Below the pieces are notes generated by a model. It was given only the letters and a program-made list of their open reading frames with translations. It made no database searches and was not told the origin of the DNA. Made by a program: the position numbers and the translations under genes. From Earliella scabrosa (Eukaryota; Basidiomycota; Agaricomycetes; Polyporales; Polyporaceae), in assembly GCA_022605405.1 (NCBI GenBank), contig JABYQQ010000002.1, positions 2,542,001 through 2,606,000 of the forward strand: a stretch of DNA of 64,000 bases. The letters are read 5' to 3'. Within the stretch, counting starts at the first letter, position 1; every line of letters begins with the position of its first letter. Below, one piece after another: positions 24,084 through 34,540 of the stretch.

Positions 24084-24602
24084 AGGTTGATTATCAGGCA
24101 ATGGTGCAGCATAGAGACGATGTTTTTCACATTGATCGTCTTTCTGTATCCGTACTTGAACCTGAAGTATTTACATAGGATTGCTCTCTTCCCAAACACG
24201 CCTGTCCTGCACACATGCATATCTCCGTTGCATGAGGGTATCATAGTGGGGTCAGCCTATCTTCCCCTCTGGCGCACGCACTCTACCAGTCTACAGAGTT
24301 GGAGTGGCAACGTGACCGTGCCAATTGTATGTTCCGCAGTAGCGCGAGTGGACTGAGGTTTGTCGCGCCTGACTTCGTGTGACTCTATGATAGGTAACTT
24401 TCGGCGATGACAAACAATTGTGTTGTTGCATGGGCCTATTCTATCATTGTGTTCCAACAACAACGACAGAATGAAACAAAAGCTATTCTAAGCGCGACAC
24501 CCCTCTCGTGCGTGATATGTAGTTGACTCCATCTTCAACATCACCAAGCCTCTCGCAGTTATCCACCAACTGCCTGGGTTCCTTCATCCTCGCGCTTCCC
24601 TC
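24084..24602. other. Intergenic A6 / A7
   Basis: About 520 bp with the A7 upstream region. It contains GACAAACAATTG and several GTTGTTG stretches around 24405-24475. No coding potential and no B relic is seen. Confidence 0.4.
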
Positions 24603-25963
24603 ATGGTCCGTTACTATGCACCACTGTCGGGTCGATACGCAGTGGTACGCATGAATCCGACCGCAGCCGTCGAGCGATACGGGTATCCGGACATCGTCGC
24701 ACAGGCAGCGGCCATGCCAACCAAGAAATACTTGATCTACCTCGAGAGGGCGAGTGGCATCGACATCAATGGCTGCAATGCATTTACGCTGAGCGACATC
24801 ACAGGAACTGTCTATACCGTGCCCGCAGGACGCCTTCTTTTCCCAGGAGGTCTATATGGTCGGGCCTGCGCCACCGTCCGCCGATGACGGGGTCACGCCC
24901 GACATGTGCATCCCCATATTCCCCAACGCCACACATCCGCGCGACCGCTCCGCGCTGCATACCGAACCCGAGTTTCCGTACAGCAACTGCTATCATCTGT
25001 CCAACATCCCACAGCAAACCGTGCGCATCCGCCCGCGCGCTGAGGAGTTCGAGGACGACAACGCGTACAAGCTGCCGATGGGGACCCGAATCGCGCTGTG
25101 GGACATGTTGGACGAAGACGCCGAGCGTATGCTGGCCAACCGTGCTCGATACGCACAGAGTACCTCTCCGCCGCTGGTGGACACTCAGGAGGTGACGCCA
25201 CTCACCGAGAAGCCAGCCACCGGCGCCCGGTCGACTGCATCCCTTGAAGAGAGGAGCCTGCATGGAGGTCGCGCCAATTCAGAGCTCATGACCGAAAACG
25301 CCGTGCAGACACAAGCTGCGACAGAAGTCAGCAATGAAAAATGCTCCATGGATGGGGAGTCGCTCCCGATGGAGGATGATCATGACTGTCGATCCATCTC
25401 ATCCGCAGGAAGCTTCGACGTCCCATCAGCCAACGCAAGCTTCATTCGGCGTGTTGACAATGAGCCGCCAGCGCCCCCGGCTCCTCCTCGAGAAACATGG
25501 CCGCTCGTAGACCTTTGGTTTGAGCTCACGGAACATCTTGCCGAACACGAGATACCAAATCCGCAAGACTTCCTCAAGGAGAGCGCGGCACTGGCTGCGT
25601 GCGTTCAGGGGTTATACTGCAGTGTCCTCGGGCTCTGACGTTGACTATCCACTTGATAGCTTAGTGCGGACTGCATTGCAGCGCAGCGAAGAGGAGAACG
25701 CCTGTCGGCGTCTGGGCACTCGAAACTCAGGGAGCGTGTACACCAACAAATCAACGTACACGTACGATGGTGCACAGAGTCAGGCTAACTGTGAGCAATC
25801 GGGGATGCAACCATATCGCCTGGCTTTGACTGACCATCATACTTCGTCCGCAGGCCTTTCGCCTATTCTGAGCCCGCTGGGAAAGCTTCGCGTGATGGGA
25901 AGGCGCCTCGCTGTGCGTATGGCACACCACTTGCGCCTTCCCTACATCAGAAGATGGCCATGA
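24603..25963 (+). CDS. Family A paralogue A7 (GC-AG first intron)
   Basis: Exons 24603-24749 (147 nt), 24805-25598, 25660-25790 and 25854-25963 give 393 aa. The first intron begins GCGAGT, not GT: the exon ends CTCGAGAGG exactly at the 147-nt family position, and exon 2 then reads ELSIPCPQDAFF, matching A2. The alternative of reading through leaves the conserved PWYxF region out of frame. Other motifs: DMCIPIFPN, FPYSNCYHL, LWFELTEHL...NPQDFLKESAAL, LVRTALQRSEEEN and LRLPYIRRWP. It groups with A1 and A2 by its third and fourth exons. The degenerate PWYxF block and weak splice site may mean reduced function. Confidence 0.7.
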
Positions 25964-27244
25964 CAGCTCGTCGAGCTACTTTGGCCTGAGGTCACGTACG
26001 GTGGATCAATTGTCGTAGTATCCCATATACGTGACCTGTTCAATGTGTGCCACCTACTCCCTGGTTGTGGGGCGATCTAATCAAGGCGGCGAGCTGCACA
26101 GGAGTGCGTAGTCTCGCGAAGATATGCCGTCCAACTACTGGCACGCGGCCTCAACCGGGATCGACGGCAATGGAACGCCATTCGTGCAACCTCGACCCCC
26201 CATGACCGTCACAGAGATGCTAGCACGTACTCACCTTGTGTGGCAACCACCGACGTGTGCGCAGGGTGACGCAATGGATAACATTGCAGAAGGGCCCCGT
26301 TCTAAAACGTGGTGCGATGGGAGCACAAGGGCGCGTATGTCTAAGCAATGAAAGCTACAGTACCGTTCGTCAATCAAGCAAGGACACGTACCAATGAAAT
26401 GAGAACAATCGTGAGGCACCTTACTTCGTTTGCTCGTCCTTCAGGATTTTGCATGTCGAGTTGATAACCTCAACTCGCCGGGGATGGCTTCAGCTACGGT
26501 TGAGAGTCAACCATAGGATCCGCTCCTTCCGCGCCCCTCATCCGCCTAAGATCCATGGAGTAGAGGAGGCGAGCACTCACATAGTAATGATCGCCGCCCT
26601 GTGGCTCTTAGAACTTGAACCAATAACACCGTCTCCATCTTCCGTCCATCTTGAGTCACTGGACGACTAGATTCCAACGTGGCGTTCGGTCATGACTGGT
26701 AGCACAGTGCACTGGATGTGTCTTGAGTTCGCTAGTCAACTGGTGTACGTCGGACGCCGCGGTCGCCTTCTCCGTGTATGTGAGGAATCCAGTGGGATAT
26801 CACGTCGAGGATGCTGATGCAAGCTGGACGCAATGCTGGCAAGTCGATTAGCTCGAATAGGCGGGCTATTGACATGACGACCATTTAGGAGTTCTAGCGT
26901 CTTCTCGGACCAGCAACAAAACATTCAGATTGCGCTGCTACGAGAACGAGGCAGAGTTGGGGCAGACCGACTCGACTTGCCGCTACGTGGCAATGGGAGA
27001 AGGAGAGAGCGCGCAGTCGAGTGTGGGAACCAGATATCGCTCCTCGGCGCTATATAAGTCTACGTCGACTGTCGCCTTTGTGACTTGTCCTGCCTTCTAT
27101 TCTATCCGCCGTTGTGGCACTAGCTCCTGGAGTACTTTCTGATCTCCCTCAGGGCCGTCGGGATATCTGAGGCTCTAGCTGTTACGACCCGTCATCAACG
27201 TTGGCAATAGTGCCGCTATAGTAGGACGCTCAAAGTTAATCATC
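25964..27244. other. Intergenic A7 / A8 with TATA box
   Basis: About 1.3 kb without a supportable gene. TATATAAG at 27051-27058 lies 190 bp before the A8 ATG and is a plausible core promoter. I looked for a minus-strand B copy paired with A8 and found none. Confidence 0.4.
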
Positions 27245-28379
27245 ATGGGGCGTAGCGTTCGATTTCCCCGACCACGACGCTTCGCCGTGGCACAGATTGA
27301 TCACGTAGCGATGGTCGCGATTCTAGGTCTAGATGAGCTGGCGCATCAAGAAGCCGCTGCTATACGTCCGAAGAAGTACCTTATATACCTCGATACTGTG
27401 AGTGCAGAAGCAGTACATATGTTGCCATCTGTTATCTTATAGTCACATACTGACACAATACTATCCAATCTCCCGACAGCCCCTAGGTCTTCCGCTCCCG
27501 AAGAGCCAGTGGGCCCGCTATTTGGTCAAACCTGTGGCGGCTGTACTCCGTCCGGTTTCTTCCAAGTATTGCATCACGGCTGACATGGTCATGCCGATAT
27601 TCCCGAATGTAGAGTACGCGAAAGGGAGAGAGCCTCTCTGTGCAAAGCCGGACTTTCCATTCTCGAACTGCTTTTTCTGGATAGATAGCTCCATGTCGCT
27701 GCGTATTCGCCCCTTGCCCGGCGGCTACGACCTCGCGAAGGATCGAGGAGTCGAGCTTCCCATGGCCGCACATCTCGACCTCAAGGAAAGCTGGACTGAG
27801 GACCACTGCCGCATGAGCATCACTGGTACGTTGCCCAGCTAGTGGTCGGGTTTTTAAACTTACGCAGCGTAGGTCGAGGCGAAAGCGGCCGCGAGAACTT
27901 TACCGCCTCTCCGTCTGATCCGCCACCGCTTCGCCGCAGCCCCCATCTTAGTTTGTGTCCCAGCTCCAACAACTGCTTTGATCTTGATTTTCACACCGAC
28001 CTCGTCTTGTCTCCAGAAGAGTCAGAATCACCACCGCAATTTCACATATTTGTCGAGAGAAATGCGTTTGGATGGGAAGCGGATCCGAAATTCAAATTTA
28101 TTCCTCTTGTCGACATATTTCTGGAGCTCGAAGAGCATCTCACGGCGGACACTATACCAAGTCCCACAGACCTCTGGGCGGAGCAAGAAACGATCGGAGC
28201 GTGCGTAGCTTTCTCGCCCATTCATACGTCGTCCCTGACGTCCGCATAGCATCATCGAAGCTGGCTTATGGCGACAACTTGCCAACTTGTCAAGCAGGGC
28301 TCCTATTGCTCATCCTTCGCCACCAGAGGATTCCCTTCATAGCCACGATAGCCACGAAGAGAGCGCGGCCGACAAGTGA
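27245..28379 (+). CDS. Family A paralogue A8 (DMV subfamily)
   Basis: Exons 27245-27397, 27480-27825, 27873-28200 and 28250-28379 give 318 aa. Together with A9 and A10 it forms a second subfamily: exon 1 starts MGRSVRFPRPRRFAVAQ, and the Cys of DMC is replaced (ADMVMPIFPN), followed by FPFSNCFFW. An extra phase-1 intron splits the linker; A9 shares it. The C-terminal block reads FGWEADPKFKFIPLVDIF...PSPTDLWAEQETIGA, then IIEAGLWRQL. The protein ends shortly after without the PYI..WP tail of A1-A7; a further splice past the TGA at 28377 is possible. Function unknown. Confidence 0.7.
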
Positions 28380-29437
28380 TTTGGGACAAGCTAATGTATG
28401 CATGTCTACGTGACGTTGAGTGTTGTTAATGTCATTATGTGCGCTGCATCGATGCGGTGACCCCGCTCACCCCAGCAGCAGGTAAGTTGCAAATGGACTC
28501 AGGACGACGGAACATTTTCTCGGGTCGTCTCTCCTTCTACTGCCGTCATATAGGAGAAGACCCAGGTACGTTGATTCGTTCTGAGCATGCGTGCTGTTGT
28601 GCCGTTCCCTGTCCCATATCTACTTCTATGCTATGTGCTGTCGGACTAGAAACTAGTATCATACCAAGACCGTCCATGTGTCAACATGGACGTTCACGTG
28701 TGAGGGGTTTGTGTCGAACCTAGACTAGAAACAACGTATGACCTTTGTCTACTTTGTGCCTGTTTGCCGCCAGATTCATTCTTGTTTCGAGTTCTGCGCA
28801 GCGCAAGGCGACCGCCGTAAATACACTTCACATGTCACCTTCCGAGGCACAGGCTGTAGAGTTCATGCTTCATGAGAGGCTAGGTATTCGTTCAACGTAG
28901 TGAGAACCACGCGACGTTCAGTACATTCAAGAGGACAGCTACAAAACAAGCCTTAGTGCTGGCAGACACGGTGTTATATGCTAGCGTACAAGTATGCGAC
29001 TACGTCAACTCAACGAGAACCCTTCGTCCAGGCTCGACTACATCCTATAAGAATAGGAGTCAGTCTAGCTTTGATGTTCATGTGTACAACCATTCAGCAC
29101 GCACCGTGTCTTCGAGTCCTTGTTCCCCAACAATTGTGGTCGGTGTCTGTGGGAAGTCTCCCTCGCGCAGCACTCGTCCTTGTGTAGATGTCTGGCCCTG
29201 CTTCGGCTCTGCCGAACCCAATGCCCGCGCAGACGGAGTGGATGGCTGAGTGGACGTCGTCATCGGAGACGCTCTCACGGGCTCATGCCGAGTGGGATCG
29301 ACATGAGGAGGTGTGCTACTGGACGCGGCAGCAGCGACGCTCTGCCAGAGACCAAAAGAGTTCAGAAGTGAGCTCGGGTTTTTGTAGACACGGTATAAAG
29401 TCGCACAATAGGAAGCTGTTGTGAGGCTGGGATATAC
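28380..29437. other. Intergenic A8 / B4, no clear gene
   Basis: About 1.06 kb. A plus-strand frame around 29190-29370 encodes an amphipathic stretch (HAEWDRHEEVCYW) that loosely recalls the helix before the B microexon, but the rest of family B is absent, so I do not call it. Confidence 0.3.
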
Positions 29438-30441
29438 TCAGACATCTCGGTCTGAGACTGGGTTGCTGCCTATAGGCGTACTGATCAGCTTATAGTTCTG
29501 ACGTGAGTATTGTGAACGCACACTGACAGGCGGCGAATTCGGTTCATCACTCGGTGCCGTCTCAAGACTCGCATCCGCGGGCTTTTGCATTGGTTGAGTG
29601 CGAGTCTGAGCTATGAGAACGTGCGCAGAAACAAAGCGCACTAACTGTCTGAGTCTTCGTCGCCAAGGAGTGATAAGGAAGACGCATTTTCTTCTGTGAG
29701 CAGTAGTGAGCCTCGCTCATATACTTCAATGTCAAGACTTAATAAGGTAAGACGTACGTGATAGTCGACTATGCATCGTTCGGCATACTCAGGATCGAAC
29801 TCACAATGGGCTACCCATTGATCCCATTTCTCTTCCGCTAGTTGCATCAGCTCTTCTTTGATCTCTCCCTCGACCTTGAAGGATGAACCCCGGGAGATCT
29901 TGCTGTTGACGTTCCACCACCTATTGACAACAGGGGCATCCGTGCTGAACTCATATGCAATGAGCCACGCAAGAAGGTCGTCCCAATCTTTGCGATGGCG
30001 GGAGTTGGTCCACTCGGGGGTTGTGTGAAGATGAAAGGTAGTGGAATCTTCTGCAATGTCGCTATGATGATGTACCGCAACACCGAAGTGCTGCAACACG
30101 AGTGGGAGTTGCGGCCGCAGACGGAAACGGCGCCAGAAGGTTGCGAGGAGGTATACAGTTGAAGTTACGATGGTGCGCCCGTTCTGCTTCCCGTGTTGTA
30201 TGGGTACATCCCGCAGCATAATTGCTGGCCTCCCCTTGTAGTCACTTCTATCGATGTGCTGCTCCGATAGTATGACATGTTCTCCGGGAGACTTGTTCAG
30301 AATCCCAATAGTAGGAGTATGGGCGGATTCTTTGAGAGCGACGACGTCTCCAGAAAGGTAGTAGACAGCATTTGCTGGTGGGATGTACTCGTCGTGGACC
30401 TCCACCTCAGAGGAGCACCGTTGGCATTGAAAGTTGTTCAT
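29438..30441 (-). CDS. Family B paralogue B4 (paired with A9)
   Basis: An uninterrupted frame runs 30441-29641 (266 aa). It starts MNNFQCQRC (CxxC) and keeps SGDVVALKES, TPTIGIL, RPAIML, a LVLQHFGVAVHH block and FHLHTTPEW, so it is clearly family B but the most divergent member. After DYH there is a 34-nt GT...AG segment, and after EDSD another of 35 nt that would lead into an open frame down to 29438 (TQTRTQPMQKP...). Introns this short are unusual in fungi, so I cannot tell whether the gene ends at 29641 or continues. A9 diverges from it 417 bp away. Function unknown. Confidence 0.6.
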
Positions 30442-30858
30442 GCAGTGGGACGAAGCTCAGGCTCAAGAGGACAAGGAATCGGGGGGAGTCTCCTCACGAG
30501 CATGCGAGTCTTATCATCCGGCTCACCTAGTAAATGATCATCTCGATCACGCACTCCCAGGCTGCCCAGCGCAGGCAGCATGTGGCGCTCTGTGGGAGGA
30601 GGAACCCACAGTAACAAATAGCGATAAACAGACCACTGCCCCAGCGCTCACTCATCTGTGGAATCCTACTATGCGACCCTAGTCGCCCTACTTAAACCCC
30701 CACCCACCTCCTCTATCCTCGTATCTGCCCACATAGCTCACGTATCCCGCCATCTAGTCAACACTCCACTTCACCCAGTACTTGATTGGAGTGCTTGCAC
30801 CAAAATCGCAACTCGCTGCCACGTAGTACCCCGTTTCGCTAATCCTCAACCACTTGCC
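30442..30858. promoter_or_regulatory. Shared divergent promoter region B4/A9
   Basis: These 417 bp separate B4 and A9. GATAAACAGA at 30622-30631 matches a relaxed forkhead RTAAACA core, and ACTTAAA near 30690 could serve as a weak TATA element for A9. Confidence 0.4.
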
Positions 30859-32594
30859 ATGCCACGAATCAGATTTCCTAAGGCTCGACGATTCGTTGTA
30901 GCCCAAATGGATCCCGTGGCAATGGTGGTCAAACTCGGTTTGGATGCTCAAGCGGTGGCGGAAGCAAAAGCGATGATGCCCAAGAAGTATCTAGTATACC
31001 TTGATGTCGTACGTTGTGATGCTCGCTCTACACCCATACACATCTACTCACCCAACAAGAATGTCATCAGCCGTTGGATTTACCGACGCCGAGACATGAC
31101 TCATGTCGTTACCTCGTCAACCCGGTAGCCGCCACACTTCGTCCCGCTTCTCCTGAGCGCGGTATCACTCCTGACATGGTAATGCCGATATCTCCCAATA
31201 ACGATCATGCCAAAGGGCGTACCCCTCTCTGCGCTCAACCACCCTTCCCTTTTCCTAACTGCTACTTCTGGATAGAGAGCTCTATGCCGCTCCGAGTGCG
31301 TCCCATTCCTGGCGGTTTCGATCTAGACAGGAGCCCCGGGATCGAGCTGCCCATTCGTGCCCATATTGGTCTTCGCGAGTGTTGGCGTCCGGACCTGTAT
31401 TGTATGCTGGAACTATCACAAAGATATGAAGGTTAGTGTCTATCATGTTGAAACGATAACCATATTGACTCATGCACGATAGGCGAAGACGGGCGGTCTG
31501 ACTTGGTCTTGCCTTCTGTCCCACCTCGACTTCGTGATTATCCAGACCTCGATCCTTCTTCAATCTTTGAGCACATCGAAGCAGAGAAAAGCTCCCATCC
31601 CCAGGCTCGGGAGAACTGTGATTCCTCTCCCTTTCACGTTTTTGTGGAGCAGAACGTCTTTGGCTGGGAGCCAGACCCACGGTTCAAATTCATACCTCTT
31701 GTTGACGTCTACATTGAGCTCGAGGAGCACCTGTCGGCCGATAGCATCCCAAACCCTGATGAGCTGTGGCAAGAGCAGGAGAAGATTGGCGGGTGAGTAT
31801 GCATTGTTATCCAGAGCCAGTTCGTTGTTTCTGACACCGACTGCGTCAGAATCATAAAAGCTGGCTTAGAAAGACGAGTTACACAGCTACCACGACCTGT
31901 TCCCTCTCCTCCTGCGCCGCCGCCACCGCCGCCGCTGCTTCAGCCATCTCCTACAGTATCTGCAACGTCTGCACCTGCGAGGTCCCAGTCGCCAAACCCT
32001 CATAGGCGACCACCGTCCCATGGAAGGAGCCCGGGAAATTCCAGATCTTCGACATCACCGATACGCCAGCAATCTCCAACACACCCACATGCGTCAAATG
32101 CACGAACTGGACCGGATGCTCACATTGAGCGCGATCAGGCCTCGACCGTCCCTGTAGCTGGCCGTTCCTCAGGACCAGTCGTACGACGTGTTGTGTCACC
32201 GCCCCATCCAAGGAGAATCAACGCTGTGGGAGGCTCCACCTATCAGAGACAACGCGAGCCCGAAGGCGAAGATTCTACCAGTCCGACCTCCCCTACGTCG
32301 TGGTCCGGTTTATTGAAGAAGGCGGGTTCATTGGTCCTTGGAAGTCAGCCTGCGATTTGGTCGACTCGGCCCTCGCCTTCGTCTACACCTGGGGAGCAGT
32401 CGCGCACGGGTCCGCCCTCTGCGGATGCGCCTCGGAGTTATGCGAGCGCAGCCAAGAGCAACCCTTCTCAGAAGAAGCCACGACGTGCGTAGGCGTCCGT
32501 CCTCGTTCCCATGCTATGACCCATTCTGACGATGTTCGTTTGCGTTCTGACAGGGGAGTCACGCGGTGGGATCAAGATGACCGGCGGGGCTTAA
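30859..32594 (+). CDS. Family A paralogue A9 with proline-rich tail
   Basis: Exons 30859-31008, 31071-31431, 31483-31792, 31850-32484 and 32554-32594 give 498 aa, the longest A protein. Without the last splice it would stop at 32492. Motifs: MPRIRFPKARRFVVAQ, KKYLVYLDV, DMVMPISPN, FPFPNCYFW, FGWEPDPRFKFIPLVDVY...NPDELWQEQEKI and IIKAGLERR. In place of the short PYI..WP exon, exon 4 is a 635-nt low-complexity region starting with runs of Pro and rich in Ser, Arg and Thr, probably disordered. The last intron is again phase 1, as in the other A genes, which supports the five-exon model. Function unknown. Confidence 0.68.
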
Positions 32595-33145
32595 CATGTT
32601 CTGGGACTCCGGTTGAATGACTGCCGCCGCCGGTATGTTCCGATACTGTACATTCCTTCCGTCTATTGTATCTGCAGCCTTGCATACCATTTCTACGTGC
32701 CTCTGAGTACATGTTGAGCCTGTTCGCCACCCTCCGAGACGACAATCCATCTCCTACACTTGTTAGCGGTTTGCAGGATTTCTAGGCTGCGTCTCATTCT
32801 CGATATACGACCAGCTCCCATGTGGGTATCATCCCGTATAGTAGCTGTTGATCCAAGTATCATGCTTTTTTGTTGTTGTCCAAACGCTCACAAACGCGAT
32901 CGGTGCAAGGGCGAGGTAAATGTAGTGCGCGATTGTAGCGCACGTCCACACGGACAAATAAGCGAAGATATATACATTATGGCCCCACGCGTAGCCACCA
33001 AGCTATTGTCCTCCTCTAAGCTCCTCGTTCGTGTACCCCTGGACAGCACCTGAACGTTGATCTCTCAGACCTGCTACTCGTCGCGGAACTCCTCATCTCC
33101 GAAGTCTGCTGCGCACGCCAGCTACGTGCACACAGCTTTGCAACC
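32595..33145. other. Intergenic A9 / A10
   Basis: About 550 bp. It includes a TTGTTGTTG stretch near 32872 and an AT-rich ATATATACATT near 32969, both upstream of A10. No gene is supported. Confidence 0.35.
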
Positions 33146-34540
33146 ATGTCCACGCCCACGCTCGCATGGCCTCGTCCCACACGCCCAAAGCGGAAGCTCA
33201 CAATGCTTCCTGAGGGCTGCCGCTTCGCCGTCGTCCAGATGGACCCGGTGACGATGGTAGAGCATCTTAACGATGCGATCGCCACCACAGCAGCAATGCA
33301 ACTACGCCCCAAGAAGTATCTAGTTTATGTCAACTTTGTGAGTAGAGTATAGCATCGGCTGATCCTCCGAATTGCATCTCACGCGGAGTCGTAGGCTGAA
33401 GATCTCCCTATGCCGGATAGCCGTTGGTGTCGATATCAGGTCATGCCTGTCGCCACCACTCTACGCCCTCCAATACCAGAAGAAGGTATCACGTCCGGCA
33501 TGGTCATGCCCATATCTCCTAACACCGAGCACCTCCGAGGGCGTCGCCCCGTCTTCTCGAACCCACCATTCCCTTTCAACAACTGCTTCTTCTGGTATCA
33601 AAGCGACATGTCCTTACGTGTTCGGGCGGAACGCGGTCTGTATGACAACGATCGCGCGTTCGTAGTGGACGGTCTTCAGCATGTTCACCTCATGGGCAGT
33701 TTCTCTGACGATTGTGCTCAAATATCCGAGTTATTCGAGCGACAGGCACCGCTTCCGGACTCTACTGTCCGGGCCCCAAGCCCCTCGAGGAACCGGCCTG
33801 TGATAGATATGCCTCTTCAGCCGCCACCCTTGCGTAACTTTGCGCACGGAGAGGAGAAGAACGAACGCACCCGATCCAATGACTCCATCAGAGAAGTGAA
33901 TGGAGTGGATGGGGACGGAAGCTCTCTTCCCTCTTTTCCTCCTTCGATCGAGGCCGTGGTCACCATGAACCTCTTCGGATGGGAATACGACCCGACCTTC
34001 CAGTACATCCCACTTGTGAACCTATGGCTAGACATCGATCAGCACCTTTCAGAGGACAACATTCCAAATCCGGTTGAGCTGTGGAAAGAGCAAGAAGCGA
34101 TTGGCGCGTGAGTTCGATCTCGTTCTCTCCGTTCCTCGAGACGCTTTCTCAGGCCGAGCGGTCATCCCAGGATTATCGAGAATGCATTGAGGCGGAGAGC
34201 GGACGCGACCACGCCCCAAATCGAACCACAACGTCCCAGACCCAGCCCTCCCTCCGCGCCAGCATATCTCCCCCCAACACCTTCCATCGTACCTCACAAC
34301 TTCCTCAGCCGCATTCTTCACCTCCACCTTCCTCTGACGCCTCTGCAGGAGGTCCTCAAGTTCAGGACTCTCGACAGGAGCCGGAGCAGCCTCATCCATC
34401 GCAGCAGCAGCAACGTCGCCTATCACAGCAGGGACAGTCTCACCCTCCACAGCAGCAACGGCAAGGTATGAAACCGATGCTTGCGATGCCGTTGCGCAGC
34501 TGACGTCCTTGTACAGGTCATGGATGGAACCACAGTCTAA
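33146..34540 (+). CDS. Family A paralogue A10 (DMV subfamily)
   Basis: Exons 33146-33337, 33395-34107, 34171-34465 and 34517-34540 give 407 aa; without the last splice the stop is at 34471. A second ATG at 33203 (MLPEGCRFAVV) would shorten exon 1 to 135 nt, nearer the family norm. Motifs: RFAVVQMDPVTMVEHL, KKYLVYVNF, GMVMPISPN, FPFNNCFFW, FGWEYDPTFQYIPLVNLW...NPVELWKEQEAI and IIENALRRRADATTP. It lacks the linker intron of A8 and A9. The C-terminus is Pro/Ser/Arg-rich, as in A9. It is the last A copy to the right. Function unknown. Confidence 0.65.

Noticed and set aside
29180..29370. Plus-strand relic of a B gene
   Set aside because: Only a short amphipathic stretch resembles family B; the YTPIYDIL and RPCIMM blocks are missing.
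1066..34540. Mating-type HD1/HD2 locus, suggested by the divergent gene pairs
   Set aside because: No homeodomain (WFxNxR) is present in any A or B protein, and the usual flanking gene MIP is not seen.
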